This document shows positions 1 through 11,660 of a DNA stretch of 64,000 nucleotides, piece by piece; positions within the stretch are counted from its first letter, which is position 1, and each line of letters opens with the position of its first letter. The DNA lies in contig CM061142.1 of NCBI GenBank assembly GCA_030789695.1, positions 280,543,043-280,607,042 of the forward strand, given 5' to 3'. The notes beneath the pieces were generated by a model. It made no database searches. It was not told the DNA's origin and saw only the letters and a program-made list of their open reading frames with translations. Made by a program: the position numbers and the translations under genes. This stretch comes from Scilla litardierei (taxonomy: Eukaryota; Streptophyta; Magnoliopsida; Asparagales; Asparagaceae).

Positions 1-960
1 GTCCGCTCAGACTTGAAGCTACAAAGCTGCAAGTCTGATAAGCGTCAATCACTTTAAAACTGCAGGTCCTTGCAACGCGAAACGAAACAAAGATAATAAT
101 AACGAAAAGAGACAAAGAAACATCTCAGAATATCCATAATAATAAATCTCAACATCGCAGAAAAAGCCACCAGGCTGAAATAAAAGAGTCTAAAAGAGGC
201 CCAGCATGGCCAACAAAAGTACAAAGTGCGAAAACAAGGAAATGGTGCAAGCACCGACAACTAACAGCAACCTAAAGCAAAGCAAGTAAAATCAGTCTCT
301 AAGACTGGTCTCCGGTGTCTACGAACTCCTCGACGGACGTAGGCTCAGGCTCAGCGTCAGCAACACCTCGACCTCAACAACTATCTCTGGCTCAGGGTCT
401 AACATGTGACACCCAAAGAGAAAGGGGAACATGTCAGCAAGTCTGGAAGACTTGTGCAAGGAAACTTAAAAGTAGGTAAAAGTAAAGCAACCTAGCAGTT
501 CTAGCATGATACAATGACATGGCAGTTTAAAGTAATGAGTGCAACAAGTAGGGTAAAGTAAAGTAAAGTACGAGCATGGCATGACATTCACAAGACAAGT
601 ACAAGACAAGAAAAGTAAGCACCTCGTGCACAGAGATTCCGTCTTTTGGCTAGAGTGGCTGCGCGGGCCAACTACTAAGCTCAAGCGAACGTTTATCCCT
701 ACCCCTCCACGTGTGTCGAGCCAGGGCCTTACCCCCGAACGGGAATGCTCGCTTCTGGAACACGAGCCAGGAAGTGTTTTATCTTGCTGGTCTAGGGGTG
801 CACCTAGCCAGTCAAGGGAGTACAAGTACAAGTATTGTAGCGTGTGCTACCAATGCGACATTCAATGCATGGATGACATGACATGACAAGTAGTAAGGCG
901 TACAGGTAAGGAAAGTAAACGTGACAGTTTAGTATGCATGAACAACAAGTTTAAGGGTTG

Positions 961-1026
961 GATCTAGCTTCGTTGTCAAGCTAGATCAATTAGGTGACGG
1001 ATCTAGTTTCGTTGTCAAACTAGATC
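961..1026 (-). other. Tandem hairpin pair with fixed loop, 3' LTR copy
   Basis: There are two perfect 10-bp hairpins. At 961-987 the plus-strand arms are GATCTAGCTT and AAGCTAGATC around loop CGTTGTC. At 1000-1026 the arms are GATCTAGTTT and AAACTAGATC around the same loop. The single difference between the 5' arms (C to T) is matched by G to A in the 3' arms. On the transcribed strand the loop is GACAACG. Confidence 0.85.
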
Positions 1027-2178
1027 AAGTAGGCGTCTAGCCAGCTATCATTTCACTGACTAGTCTCTTTTACGCTAAAAACAAGGAAGTGGCCTAAAAA
1101 CATGGCCCTAAGCAAGAGTTGGCAAGTTTCACTTGCCTGCAACTATCACGTCAAGAAAACACCGTCCAACGAGTCCAAAGTCACGATTCCTACGTGTACA
1201 AGTCCACCGGCCTACATCCGTTTTATTAATCTTGATTAGTGATTGCTAAAACATTTAAAAATACTTCAAAATACTGATTTTTAGTCTTAGTTAGCATGCA
1301 ATTTGGTTGGGTGTCCTATGGGTGCAAAACGTTACCTCAACACGACGCGAAAGCTACACCGGCGTCGGGTAGCGACACCGGGGGTTGGAATAAAAGATCG
1401 CGCTCCAAGTCCAGATTCCAATTAGATTCCTCGCTGGAAATTTCAGAGCAATCAACCCGGAACGACGATTCCAGATTCCAAAGCTCGCACGTGCGACGAC
1501 GGGCTACGACGTGCGACGACGTCGTACGCGGCAAGTCGTCAAAGAGAACGCACCTAGGTGGGGCCCACAGTAGTCCTAGGGACCTTTGGGGGACCCACAA
1601 TACCTCTGGAGAACTTGGGGGGCCCACGGAGGCAAGTGGTGCGACGGATGCGGGGTTGCGACGAATGACTCTCGGTCGTACACAGCCAATGCGGGAGATC
1701 CTCTCGGTCGCTGCGGGGGGACGGGGTTGTGCAGCTGCGGGGTGCGGGCGCTAGGCGGGTGCGGGGGCTTCCTTCGGTCAGAGCGGGGGATCAGGTCGGT
1801 CGCTACGGGTGACAATGCGTTGCAACGTTTGCAACGAAGCGGCAAGCGCACGGTGCGGGCGGGCGCCTCGGTCAGATGCGGAGCGATGCGTGGTGACAAG
1901 CGGGCGACGGTGCCGAGCGGGGCGATAAGCGGGTGCGGGCCAATCCCTCGGTCAGACCGAGGGAACGGAGCGGGCGGCAAGCGGAGCGCTGTGCTGTGAT
2001 GCGGAGCGGCTAGGATGCGGGGCGGGGCTTCGGTCGGAGCGGGGGAACGGAGCTGTTTTCCTCGGTCAGATCGGTGGCTGAACGTCGCAACGTTGCGACG
2101 AATCGTCGCAACGTCCAATTTGAGTTTTGGAAGAGGCTAGGGCTAATTTCTTGCGAAAATAGGTCTTCCTAGGGGTTG

Positions 2179-2186
2179 CTTATATA
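2179..2186 (-). promoter_or_regulatory. TATA box of 3' LTR
   Basis: This is the same TATATAAG on the minus strand in the second LTR copy. Transcripts from it would leave the window to the left. Confidence 0.65.
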
Positions 2187-2774
2187 GTGTAGATGGGTTG
2201 ACTTGGTCTAGGGCTAAATCTAATAGGATTAGAAGTTTAAAATAATTTAAAATTTGAAATTCAACTTCTCCAACTCACCCAAGGATTTGACTTGGTCCAA
2301 ATGAGCTGGAAATTTGCTCAAAAATTCTTTAATACGTTTTAAACTCAAATAAATTTTAGTTGGCCGAAAATAATTTAAAAAATTAATTATTAAAAATAAT
2401 ATAAAACTTGTTAAAAATATAAGAGTGGTCAAATAAACTCCAAAAATTATAAAATAAATATCGTGGTGATCGTGATGACGAATGTGAGCTAACTAAGAAG
2501 ACGGATCTCAAATTCGACGTCGGATGACGAAACTAAAAATAGGAACGTCTCCCGTCAAAAGTGAAAATCGTCACGTCTCATCGAGTAAGTTTAAATTGTG
2601 GGAAAACGACTCGAGAAGTGTCGTTCCAAGATAGTGCCACTATTTACTACCCTCAGAGTCGTTCACAACGGCATATCACACAAAAGTGTTCACAATCAAA
2701 TAAAGTCTAAAATAAACACGTGCACGGCCAAAAGCACGTGCACGAACAAAGTAAAACGAAAAGTGGTCGTTACA

Positions 2775-2788
2775 TCCTCCCCACCTTA
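2775..2788 (-). promoter_or_regulatory. Polypurine tract
   Basis: The minus strand reads TAAGGTGGGGAGGA immediately before the 3' LTR start, the expected plus-strand primer position. Confidence 0.75.
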
Positions 2789-5700
2789 GAATAAAGTCCG
2801 TCCTCGGACTTTCTAATATAGCTAGTCGCTCTAGTAACTACCCCAATCAAGTCACATTATATTTCAAGCCAGGTATAGCTATTGCAAGTGCTTACATATG
2901 CATTAGGTAGTCAAACATTAACCCTACCAACACATATATATATACATTCACATACGTCATATACTTATACCTATTATAGTCAGTCAAATCCATACACGTA
3001 TTTCAATCACGTATATAAGCATGCACCCCTTATATAACTACTACAAACAATATTTCAGATACTCATATAAGTATGATCTCGCACTAGCAAATACAATCAT
3101 TGCTCTACGTATAGATAGCTACCTATGCACAAACATCAAGGGTATACTACCCTCTAATATTCATCCAATACCAAACATCTCATCACATATAGTCACACCA
3201 TACCATTATTAAATCAAATTCACAATATCTAATATACATTCACCACTACTATAATTTCACCATATATAGTCATACAGTGCATGCAAATAGTTCACCATAT
3301 ATTCTCATCACATACGGTCCTATAACTGTATTTATGACACGCCTCATATATCATAGTCATCAATACCTATAACTAAGCACATACTTACCCGTGCATGGTG
3401 CACACCCATACACGTTAACATTTCATTTACGCATACCAATCATACCATTATATTACTAGCACATCTATGCGCCTAGTTTAGCTAGCACACAAGCAAGTCC
3501 TTAGTAAATAACTATACCACAAGACCAACACCTATAACCATATACTGGCGTAGCGACCCACAGTCATGTGCGTAACTCAACCAGGCACATACACTTCTAT
3601 CACTATACATACATCAAGCATTGCTATGTTCAAACTACAAACATTCATTCAATATACTTAGAGTATACCCACTCAAGCTTGAGTGAGACTCAATACACAT
3701 ACCAGGATATTCTATATACGTAACACGGCATTCATACCTATACCAATATCACTCCAATATTATATACATCTACCAATACAACCATATTCATTCCATAGAT
3801 CAATCACACTTAATATTTAGTCAGGCAATACTCACGTAGTTCAATCATTCTATATACCATAATAATAATACAGACATCAGCACGCGTATATTTATAATAC
3901 ACTCCCTAATACATGCATATGTATTCATCGTATAGTCACTCACATGTAACATATATATTCACACCATAGCCTACTACCTATAACTGGTGTACCAATACCT
4001 ATTATTATTATCACACCTAACATACATATAGCTTCACCAGCATATTGCTTCAACCATTATAAGTATTTCTAATTACATACACAACTTAGATATTTCAACG
4101 CTAACTCTAATACACACCGGCATCCCTAGTATAGTATAGCTATCCACACAAAAATCTATAACTACTAACACACAACGACTTCATACTATCACGAATAACT
4201 CCGAATATATATATATATATATACCACACAATAGGCAAGCATCTATATACTATGGGGGTACACTCATTCAAGCCCACATACACAACTTAGGTACGTGCAC
4301 TATGACTACCTCACAAGGTCCAAGGGCATGCTAACAATTAAGAGTTGACACAGACATTGAAGGACCCTAAGGCCTAAGCAATAAAGAGAGATCGAGAGCG
4401 TGACGAGGGAAGGATCGATAAGCACGAGTTCAGATAGGACGAATACAAGGAGACAGCTTGGTTAGACGAAACATTGACTCAATGGTGATGTTTAGGTTGA
4501 GGGAAAAGGAAGATGTAGTGGTGCTTATATAGGAGGGGAAAAAGAAAATGTGGTAAGTAGCACAAGCTAAAATACGTGGATTTTGAAAACTGTCGTACTT
4601 CAAAAGTTGAAATCCTCGTCTGGAAAGAGATATTTGGAGATCGATAAAACGTGTTGTTTCAAAATAAGTTTGAGTCGAATATTCATAATAAGAGAAAATG
4701 GTCTATTGGTTTTAAAAAATCATTAAAAAGGAAGTAAAATCATTTACACGAATATTGAAGACGTAGTTTAGAAATTATTATACGGCAGTAGTTTAATATA
4801 ATGTTTGTGAAAGTCAAAAAGAAATCAAGTAACTGAAAGATTTAGACTCATGTCAAATGCCTTCAAAACTTTTAGGTTATGGAAAATTTTAAAATAATCA
4901 ATATCGAAACTACTTTTCAAAGGAACCAGGATTTGCAAAAATGAAAAAACTGATTTACACACGGTCCTTAGCATACGAGCACAAAGAACCTGATACAGTT
5001 ATATAAAAATAATTGAAAGTATATATGGTGCATGGAAAATAATATTAACTTCGTAGTGAAATTATCAAAACTGTAGTAAAGCTTTTAAAACCAAAATATG
5101 GGAGGTCTGGGCCAGGAATAGTAATTTCTTAAAATTTTGAAATAGCGTAAACGATGAGCATAAAACCGACTGGCTAAAAGCTGAAATTCCAGGTGACTTG
5201 AAAGTATATTAAAGTAAACACGACGTATCATTGCATATAAGAAGGAAAATTATAAATCGAATTGGCAAGGCTAAAGTACAGTTCAGAAAGAAATTAATAT
5301 ATGAAAGGAAATATGTATTTTCATAGGTACAAAAGTGTAGGCTGAAGAAGTATTATAAACTATTATTCAAAAATTTCGACAAAAAATTTTAAAAAAATAA
5401 AAAAAAATTTTAAATCAACGAGGAACATGAAGTGTAAGCATATATACATATTAAAATTTGAACACATTTAAAACTTAGGGAAAGAGGAAATCAAAAAGAA
5501 AATACTTTCAGAAGGTTCAAGATTTGCAATGGAGGGATTTGAAAATTGACGACGATTGTCATGAGGCGATCTCGGGGATCGAGACAAAGAAAACGGTCAG
5601 ATGTTCAAAACATACATACGCCTAGGATATGGCCCAGGGTACCTACGGGAAAACTCCTACGGTCGTCCAACTAAAGCTTAAGAAACTTAGCGCTTGGTCC

Positions 5701-5967
5701 TTCTAAGGGAGCTAGGTGGTAATGGAATGCGTTCAGCTTGGTCCGAAATCGATGAACCCAAACGAACGACTAAAGGAATTCTAGAAGTCTGATATGGTCA
5801 GGGGTAGACAAGGACCACTAAGGTAACTCCTATGACGATTAAATCAATTCCCAGCAAGGACTCTAATTACCAGTCTAACAATCAACCCTATTTTTGCAAA
5901 CAATCATATGCAAGCAACCAAACATGTTTTAACAAGCCAGAACTAACTAAGGGAAGAAACAACTAGG
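2789..5967 (-). other. Non-coding interior of minus-strand element
   Basis: This is AT-rich sequence between the zinc-knuckle ORF and the polypurine tract, with no ORF resembling a known protein. It includes a short (TA)n run near 4206-4222. Minus-strand segments around 5600-5800 resemble the interior of the plus-strand elements near 31540-31700, so the two subfamilies share ancestry. Confidence 0.7.
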
Positions 5968-6504
5968 TCAAGAGTTACCTGCGATAACCTCATCCACAGT
6001 CTCGCTCTCCACTGCCGTCATCGGATAAGCCTGCTCCCTTGGCTGCATGGCCTGCTGAAAAGCATGCTTCTGAGGAGCGAGGGCTGGTCCACGACTGGTA
6101 GACACAGGTGCTTTCTGCTGTAACGGCTGTGCGGCAACGGGATCCTTCCAAGGTAGTTTAGATCTCGGGCAATCCTTCATGGTATGAGTAGGATCTCCAC
6201 ATACCAGGCACTGGCCTAGCCTCTTCCTGCACTGTTTCTTCTCATGACCAGTCTTGCTACAATGATGGCATACCTTCCGACTTGGCCCAGTTACTGGTGC
6301 TTCCTTCTGCGGAATTCCCTCCGATGCCTTCCGCAATTTATTTGCATGCCGACAATCCTTCTCTGAATGAGTAGCAGCACCACAAATCAAACACCGGCCT
6401 AGAAATCTTCTGCACTGCTCCTTGATGTGCCAGGTCTTGCCACAAAAATAGCAAGTCTTCAGAGTAGGTCCACCACCAACTCGAGTCTGTCGTCTTCTCG
6501 CCAT
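5968..6504 (-). CDS. Four-knuckle CCHC zinc-finger protein (gag nucleocapsid-like)
   Basis: This 178-aa ORF starts 149 nt after the 5' LTR. It contains four perfectly spaced CX2CX4HX4C zinc knuckles: CYFCGKTWHIKEQC near residues 18-31, CLICGAATHSEKDC near 38-51, CHHCSKTGHEKKQC near 79-92, and CLVCGDPTHTMKDC near 99-112. The N-terminus is basic (MARRRQTR) and the C-terminal 60 residues are Gln/Pro/Ala-rich. CCHC knuckles bind single-stranded nucleic acid in retroelement nucleocapsids. Here the capsid part of gag, protease and pol are all absent, so the element seems to encode only a nucleocapsid-like protein. The stop is preceded by GCAGGTAACT, a plausible splice donor, so the mature protein could differ at its end. 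Homologous plus-strand elements in this window lack the ORF. Confidence 0.75.
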   Translation of the reverse strand: MARRRQTRVGGGPTLKTCYFCGKTWHIKEQCRRFLGRCLICGAATHSEKDCRHANKLRKASEGIPQKEAPVTGPSRKVCHHCSKTGHEKKQCRKRLGQCLVCGDPTHTMKDCPRSKLPWKDPVAAQPLQQKAPVSTSRGPALAPQKHAFQQAMQPREQAYPMTAVESETVDEVIAGNS

Positions 6505-6628
6505 CTAACGACATAGAAAACGAACAAAAATTTAGACTCCATAGCTTAATGACTTAGATGTTGTAATTTATTTAATGGATATTCCGTTTATTATCGATGT
6601 TCCGTTAGTTCGCAATCGCAAGATATGA

Positions 6629-6644
6629 CCTGCATGGGCCACCA
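6629..6644 (-). promoter_or_regulatory. Candidate primer-binding site, tRNA unassigned
   Basis: The minus strand reads TGGTGGCCCATGCAGG a few bases after the 5' LTR. It starts with TGG, as a site complementary to a tRNA CCA end would. The same sequence follows the LTRs of the plus-strand long-LTR elements. It is not the usual initiator-Met site (TGGTATCAGAGC), and I cannot assign a tRNA. Confidence 0.4.
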
Positions 6645-7657
6645 ACAAAACCTGTCACGCCCCGCTTCCCAAAAACGTGGAGGCGAAGCGTGAGAAGGTC
6701 CGCTCAGACTTGAAGCTACAAAGCTGCAAGTCCGATAAGCGTCAATCACTTTAAAACTGCAGGTCCTTGCAACGCGAAACGAAACAAAGATAATAATAAC
6801 GAAAAGAGACAAAGAAACATCTCAGAATATCCATAATAATAAATCTCAACATCGCAGAAAAAGCCACCAGGCTGAAATAAAAGAGTCTAAAAGAGGCCCA
6901 GCATGGCCAACAAAAGTACAAAGTGAGAAAACAAGGAAATGGTGCAAGCACCGACAACTAACAGCAACCTAAAGCAAAGCAAGTAAAATCAGTCTCTAAG
7001 ACTGGTCTCCGGTGTCTACGAACTCCTCGACGGACGTAGGCTCAGGCTCAGCGTCAGCAACACCTCGACCTCAATAACTATCTCTGGCTCAGGGTCTAAC
7101 ATATGACACCCAAAGAGAAAGGGGAACATGTCAGCAAGTCTGGAAGACTTGTGCAAGGAAACGGAAAAGTAGGTAAAAGTAAAGCAACCTAGCAGTTCTA
7201 GCATGATGCAATGACATGGCAGTTTAAAGTAATGAGTGCAACAAGTAGGGTAAAGTAAAGTAAAGTACGAGCATGGCATGACATTCACAAGACAAGTACA
7301 AGACAAGAAAAGTAAGCACCTCGTGCACAGAGATTCCGTCTTTTGGCTAGAGTGGCTGCGCGGGCCAACTCCTAAGCTCAAGCGAACGTTTATCCCTACC
7401 CCTCCACGTGTGTCGAGCCAGGGCCTTACCCCCGAACGGGAATGCTCGCTTCTGGAACACGAGCCAGGAAGTGTTTTATCTTGCTGGTCTAGGGGTGCAC
7501 CTAGCCAGTCAAGGGAGTACAAGTACAAGTATTGTAGTGTGTGCTACCAATGCGACATTCAATGCATGGATGACATGACATGACAAGTAGTAAGGCGTAC
7601 AGGTAAGGAAAGTAAACGTGACAGTTTAGTATGCATGAACAACAAGTTTAAGGGTTG

Positions 7658-7723
7658 GATCTAGCTTCGTTGTCAAGCTAGATCAATTAGGTGACGGATC
7701 TAGTTTCGTTGTCAAACTAGATC
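7658..7723 (-). other. Tandem hairpin pair with fixed loop, 5' LTR copy
   Basis: This is the same pair in the other LTR (7658-7684 and 7697-7723), downstream of the TATA box and so predicted to lie in the RNA leader. The compensated C-G to T-A stem change is conserved here too. Confidence 0.85.
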
Positions 7724-8883
7724 AAGTAGGCGTCTAGCCAGCTATCATTTCACTGACTAGTCTCTTTTACGCTAAAAACAAGGAAGTGGCCTAAAAACAT
7801 GGCCCTAAGCAAGAGTTGGCAAGTTTCACTTGCCTGCAACTATCACGTCAAGAAAACACCGTCTAACAAGTCCAAAGTCACGATTCCTACGTGTACAAGT
7901 CCACCGGCCTACATCCGTTTTATTAATCTTGATTAGTGATTGCTAAAACATTTAAAAATACTTCAAAATACTGATTTTTAGTCTTGGTTAGCATGCAATT
8001 TGGTTGGGTGTCCTATGGGTGCAAAACGTTACCTCAACACGACGCGAAAGCTACACCGGCGTCGGGTAGCGACACCGGGGGTTGGAATAAAAGATCGCGC
8101 TCCAAGTCCAGATTCCAATTAGATTCCTCGCTGGAAATTTCAGAGCAATCAACCCGGAACGACGATTCCAGATTCCAAAGCTCGCACGTGCGACGACGGG
8201 CTACGACGTGCGACGACGTCGTACGCGGCAAGTCGTCAAAGAGAACGCACCTAGGTGGGGCCCACAGTAGTCCTAGGGACCTTTGGGGGACCCACAATAC
8301 CTCTGGAGAACTTGGGGGGCCCACGGAGGCAAGTGGTGCGACGGATGCGGGGTTGCGACGAATGACTCTCGGTCGTACACAGCCAATGCGGGAGATCCTC
8401 TCGGTCGCTGCGGGGGGACGGGGCTGTGCAGCTGCGGGGTGCGGGCGCTAGGCGGGTGCGGGGGCTTCCTTCGGTCAGAGCGGGGGATCGGGTCGGTCGC
8501 TGCGGGTGACAATGCGTTGCAACGTTTGCAACGTTGCAACGAAGCGGCAAGCGCACGGTGCGGGCGGGTGCCTCGGTCAGATGCGGAGCGATGCGGGGTG
8601 ACAAGCGGGCGACGGTGCCGAGCGGGGCGATAAGCGGGTGCGGGCCAATCCCTCGGTCAGACCGAGGGAACTGAGCGGGCGGCAAGCGGAGCGCTGTGCT
8701 GCGATGCGGAGCGGCTAGGATGCGGGGCGGGGCTTCGGTCGGAGCGGGGGAACGGAGCTGTTTTCCTCGGTCAGATCGGTGGCTGAACGTCGCAACGTTG
8801 CGACGAATCGTCGCAACGTCCAATTTGAGTTTTGGAAGAGGCTAGGGCTAATTTCTTGCGAAAATAGGTCTTCCTAGGGGTTG

Positions 8884-8891
8884 CTTATATA
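8884..8891 (-). promoter_or_regulatory. TATA box of 5' LTR
   Basis: The minus strand reads CACTATATAAGCAACCCC here, a good plant TATA box about 590 nt into the LTR. Transcription would start about 30 nt further on and run towards the zinc-knuckle ORF. Confidence 0.7.
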
Positions 8892-9479
8892 GTGTAGATG
8901 GGTTGACTTGGTCTAGGGCTAAATCTAATAGGATTAGAAGTTTAAAATAATTTAAAATTTGAAATTCAACTTCTCCAACTCACCCAAGGATTTGACTTGG
9001 TCCAAATGAGCTGGAAATTTGCTCAAAAATTCTTTAATACGTTTTAAACTCAAATAAATTTTAGTTGGCCGAAAATAATTTAAAAAATTAATTATTAAAA
9101 ATAATATAAAACTTGTTAAAAATATAAGAGTGGTCAAATAAACTCCAAAAATTATAAAATAAATATCGTGGTGATCGTGATGACGAATGTGAGCTAACTA
9201 AGAAGACAGATCTCAAATTCGATGTCGGATGACGAAGCTAAAAATAGGAACGTCTCCCGTCAAAAGTGAAAATCGTCACGTCTCATCGAGTAAGTTTAAT
9301 TTGTGGGAAAACGACTCGAGAAGTGTCGTTCCAAGATAGTGCCACTATTTACTACCCTCAGAGTCGTTCACAATGGCATATCACACAAAAGTGTTCACAA
9401 TCAAATAAAGTCTAAAATAAACATGTGCACGGCCAAAAGCACGTGCACGAACAAAGTACAACGAAAAGTGGTCGTTACA

Positions 9480-10075
9480 AATCTCCATCAAATATTGTAG
9501 AGAATTGGATCTTTGTTTTTATTTGGGATTCCCTTTGTGATAAGGGTTGTGAAAATCCTAGACAAGTCTAGGTAGTTTGAAATCTTGGTAGGGATACTAG
9601 GTCGTTGGAAATCCTAGCGAGTGAAGCTAGGTAATTGTATTGCCAAGGCAATAGTGGATTGAATCTCGTATCTGATTGGTCGGGGACTGGACATATCCAG
9701 GTTGTAGTGAACCAGGATAACAATCTCTTGTCTTACCATTCTTTCTGTGTTTGTTTATTTAATAGTGCAAGATATTTCTTTTTTGTCAATATATCATCTT
9801 TGTAATTCTTTATGAATATATTGCAAAGTTGTTCTCTTTATTCATTTGTATTAATATCTCTCTGTTTGTAATATTCATGTTTTTGTGATTATTCTTTGTA
9901 ATTACTCTATCTTACTTTGTTGATTAAGAACCAAGCGTAGATCACTCTACTTGGTTTCTTAGGCAATATTGGAAGGGAATTATTGTGTTGTACTAATCAA
10001 CGAAAAGATTTTATAATTCATACAACACTATTCAACCTCCCTTCTAGTGTTGTTTGCCATCCACAGGATCCAACA
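9480..10075 (+). repeat. 5' LTR of SIRE-like element, 3' part
   Basis: This aligns to the last 596 bp of the 3' LTR and ends CCAACA. The missing upstream part of the LTR lies beyond the left edge of the window, beyond the inserted minus-strand element. Confidence 0.85.
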
Positions 10076-10077
10076 CT

Positions 10078-10089
10078 TGGTATCAGAGC
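10078..10089 (+). promoter_or_regulatory. Primer-binding site, initiator tRNA-Met
   Basis: TGGTATCAGAGC, two bases after the LTR end, is the standard plant copia primer site complementary to initiator tRNA-Met. Confidence 0.9.
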
Positions 10090-10103
10090 GGGTTTAAAAG
10101 ACG

Positions 10104-11660
10104 ATGGCATCAACGTCCTTCCACTCTAAAGGACTCAACACCATGCGACCACCGTTGTTCAATGGAACAAACTATGCAAGCTGGAAGATTCGTATGGAGA
10201 CTCATTTAGAGTCACTACACATTGAAGCATGGATCGTCACCAAGGATCCATACAAAACACTCATTGAAGTCGACACCGAAAAATGGTCTGTCGACGAAAA
10301 GAAGAAAGCCAACCTCAACGCCAAAGCCATGAACGCACTATTCTGTGCTTTAACAGGTAATGAGCTTAATCGTTTCTCTCAATGTGAGACGGCACATCAT
10401 ATCTGGCATACTCTTCAGGTAAGTCACGAAGGAACTGAGAAGGTAAAAGAATCTCGAATTAACATTTTACCTTCTAAATTTGAATCTTTTAAAATGGAAG
10501 AGGTTAGAGTATTACCAAGGTGAATACTCTCTTTACTAAAATCACAAATTAGCTTGGAGGTCTAGGCAAAAAGCTATCTAAATATGACCAGGTAATGAAG
10601 ATATTAAGATCTCTTAGACCTGAATGGAAAGGGAAGACAACGGCCATTCGAGAAGCTCACAACGTAAAAGACCTCACCATTGAAGAACTGATGGAAAATC
10701 TCATGGCATATGAGATAGCGCTTGATAAAAACAAGAAGATAGAAGAAAAGCCGAAGAAAAAGAACCTTGGGTTCAAAGCACAAGAAGAAGACTTCGACTA
10801 CACCGACAAAGAAGATCATATTGCCGTTGTCTCAAAAAACTTCAAAGACTTCCTGACAAGTAAGCATGGTAAACGATCATTCCATCCTACTAACAGTATT
10901 ATTTGTTTTGGTTGCAACAAACCAGGACATGTAAAAAGAGAATGGCCCTTGGAGAAGAACAACCGAGACATCAAAGATCGTGGCAAAAGCAGAGTGAACA
11001 ATGAGAGAAGGAACGATAGAAGGAATAAGCTTCGACGACCAAGGAAAGAAGCATATGCAGCCTTCGATCAAAGAAATTATTCTACCTTCGACGAATCATC
11101 ATCAGATGACAAAGAAGAGAGAAGATAAACAGCTCATATGTGTTTCTTGGTCTCCACATTGTCACATGTAAGTTCATTGCATGATTCATCATTTAGTGAA
11201 AATGATTCATCATTAAGTGATGATGAAGACATGGATTATAGAGGAGCATATAAGGAGCTTTGCTTAATGCATGAAAAGCTCATTAAAGAACATAGAAGAA
11301 CACTTAGATTAGTTAAAAAGGATGCAAAACAAAAAGAAGAACTTTTTAAATAAAATGTTGTTTTAAAAGAAAAGAATGATTTATTAGAAAAGGATGTACA
11401 ATCTATGAATGTGAAAATTGAAGGTTTATATAATCTTCCCCTGTCAAGACAAATATGATTCTATGATGAAGATTGTTGAAAACTTCAATAAAGGGAAAGG
11501 AAAGTTAGATAGTTTAATAAATAGTCAAAAAGCATCATCTAGCAAAACCGGACTTGATTATGATTCTAATCATACCAATAAAAGGATTAAGCATACTAGC
11601 ATGCATCATACTAACCCAATTTTTTTGAGCATATGGGTTCCCAAGAAATTGACAGATTAA
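10104..11660 (+). pseudogene. Copia gag pseudogene
   Basis: The first open part (10104-10523, 139 aa) carries the copia gag signature with FNGTNYASWKIRM near residue 18. The second (10595-11128) continues it in another frame and has the zinc knuckle CFGCNKPGHVKREW, where the last Cys is replaced by Trp. The third and fourth parts (11138-11353, 11418-11660) are the acidic and Lys-rich tail typical of SIRE-type gag. Breaks I can see are a frameshift near 10505, a stop at 10550, a stop ending at 11128, a stop ending at 11353, and a second frameshift before 11418. The start is the ATG 15 nt after the primer site. The protein would have formed the cytoplasmic virus-like particle; this copy cannot. 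Confidence 0.85.

Larger units (their letters stand above)
1..2774 (-). repeat. 3' LTR of minus-strand long-LTR element (cut by window edge)
   Basis: Base 1 aligns with base 6698 of the other LTR, so 45 bp of this LTR lie outside the window. The copies are collinear apart from scattered substitutions and one 8-bp difference, an extra TTGCAACG-type unit near 8530 in the other copy. The GC-rich stretch at about 1480-2110 produces open frames on both strands that are composition artefacts. Confidence 0.9.
1..9479 (-). mobile_element. Non-autonomous long-LTR retrotransposon, minus orientation
   Basis: Two near-identical direct repeats, 1-2774 and 6653-9479, flank a 3.9-kb interior. Read on the minus strand the LTRs begin TGTAACGACC and end GGGGCGTGACA. 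A purine-rich tract lies just before the 3' LTR and a zinc-knuckle ORF just after the 5' LTR. The block before the tract (a GAGGACGGA-type box, then AAGGTGGGGAGGA, then TGTAAC) resembles Tekay/Del-type plant Ty3/gypsy chromoviruses, so I place it there with moderate confidence. No protease, reverse transcriptase or integrase is present. The element sits inside the 5' LTR of the SIRE-like element; its left end and left target duplication are outside the window. The right flank begins AATCT. Confidence 0.85.
6653..9479 (-). repeat. 5' LTR of minus-strand long-LTR element
   Basis: This is the complete 2827-bp LTR. Its termini, on the minus strand, are TGTAAC and GTGACA. A TATA box at 8884-8891 gives a U3 of about 0.6 kb, leaving about 2.2 kb of R plus U5 as a long transcribed leader. 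That leader contains the hairpins at 7658-7723, the GC-rich block, a GGCAAGT/ACTTGCC hairpin, and a U5-end hairpin at 6704-6738. Confidence 0.9.

Noticed and set aside
1296..2118. Several 90-190-aa frames in the GC-rich part of the minus-strand LTR
   Set aside because: They overlap on both strands within a low-complexity CGG/CCG region, and LTR copies differ by an 8-bp frame-changing unit.
6629..6652. Resemblance of GTGGTGGCCCATGCAGGTC to the anticodon-arm side of initiator tRNA-Met
   Set aside because: It is in the same sense as the tRNA, so it would not pair with it, and the match needs several gaps; probably chance.
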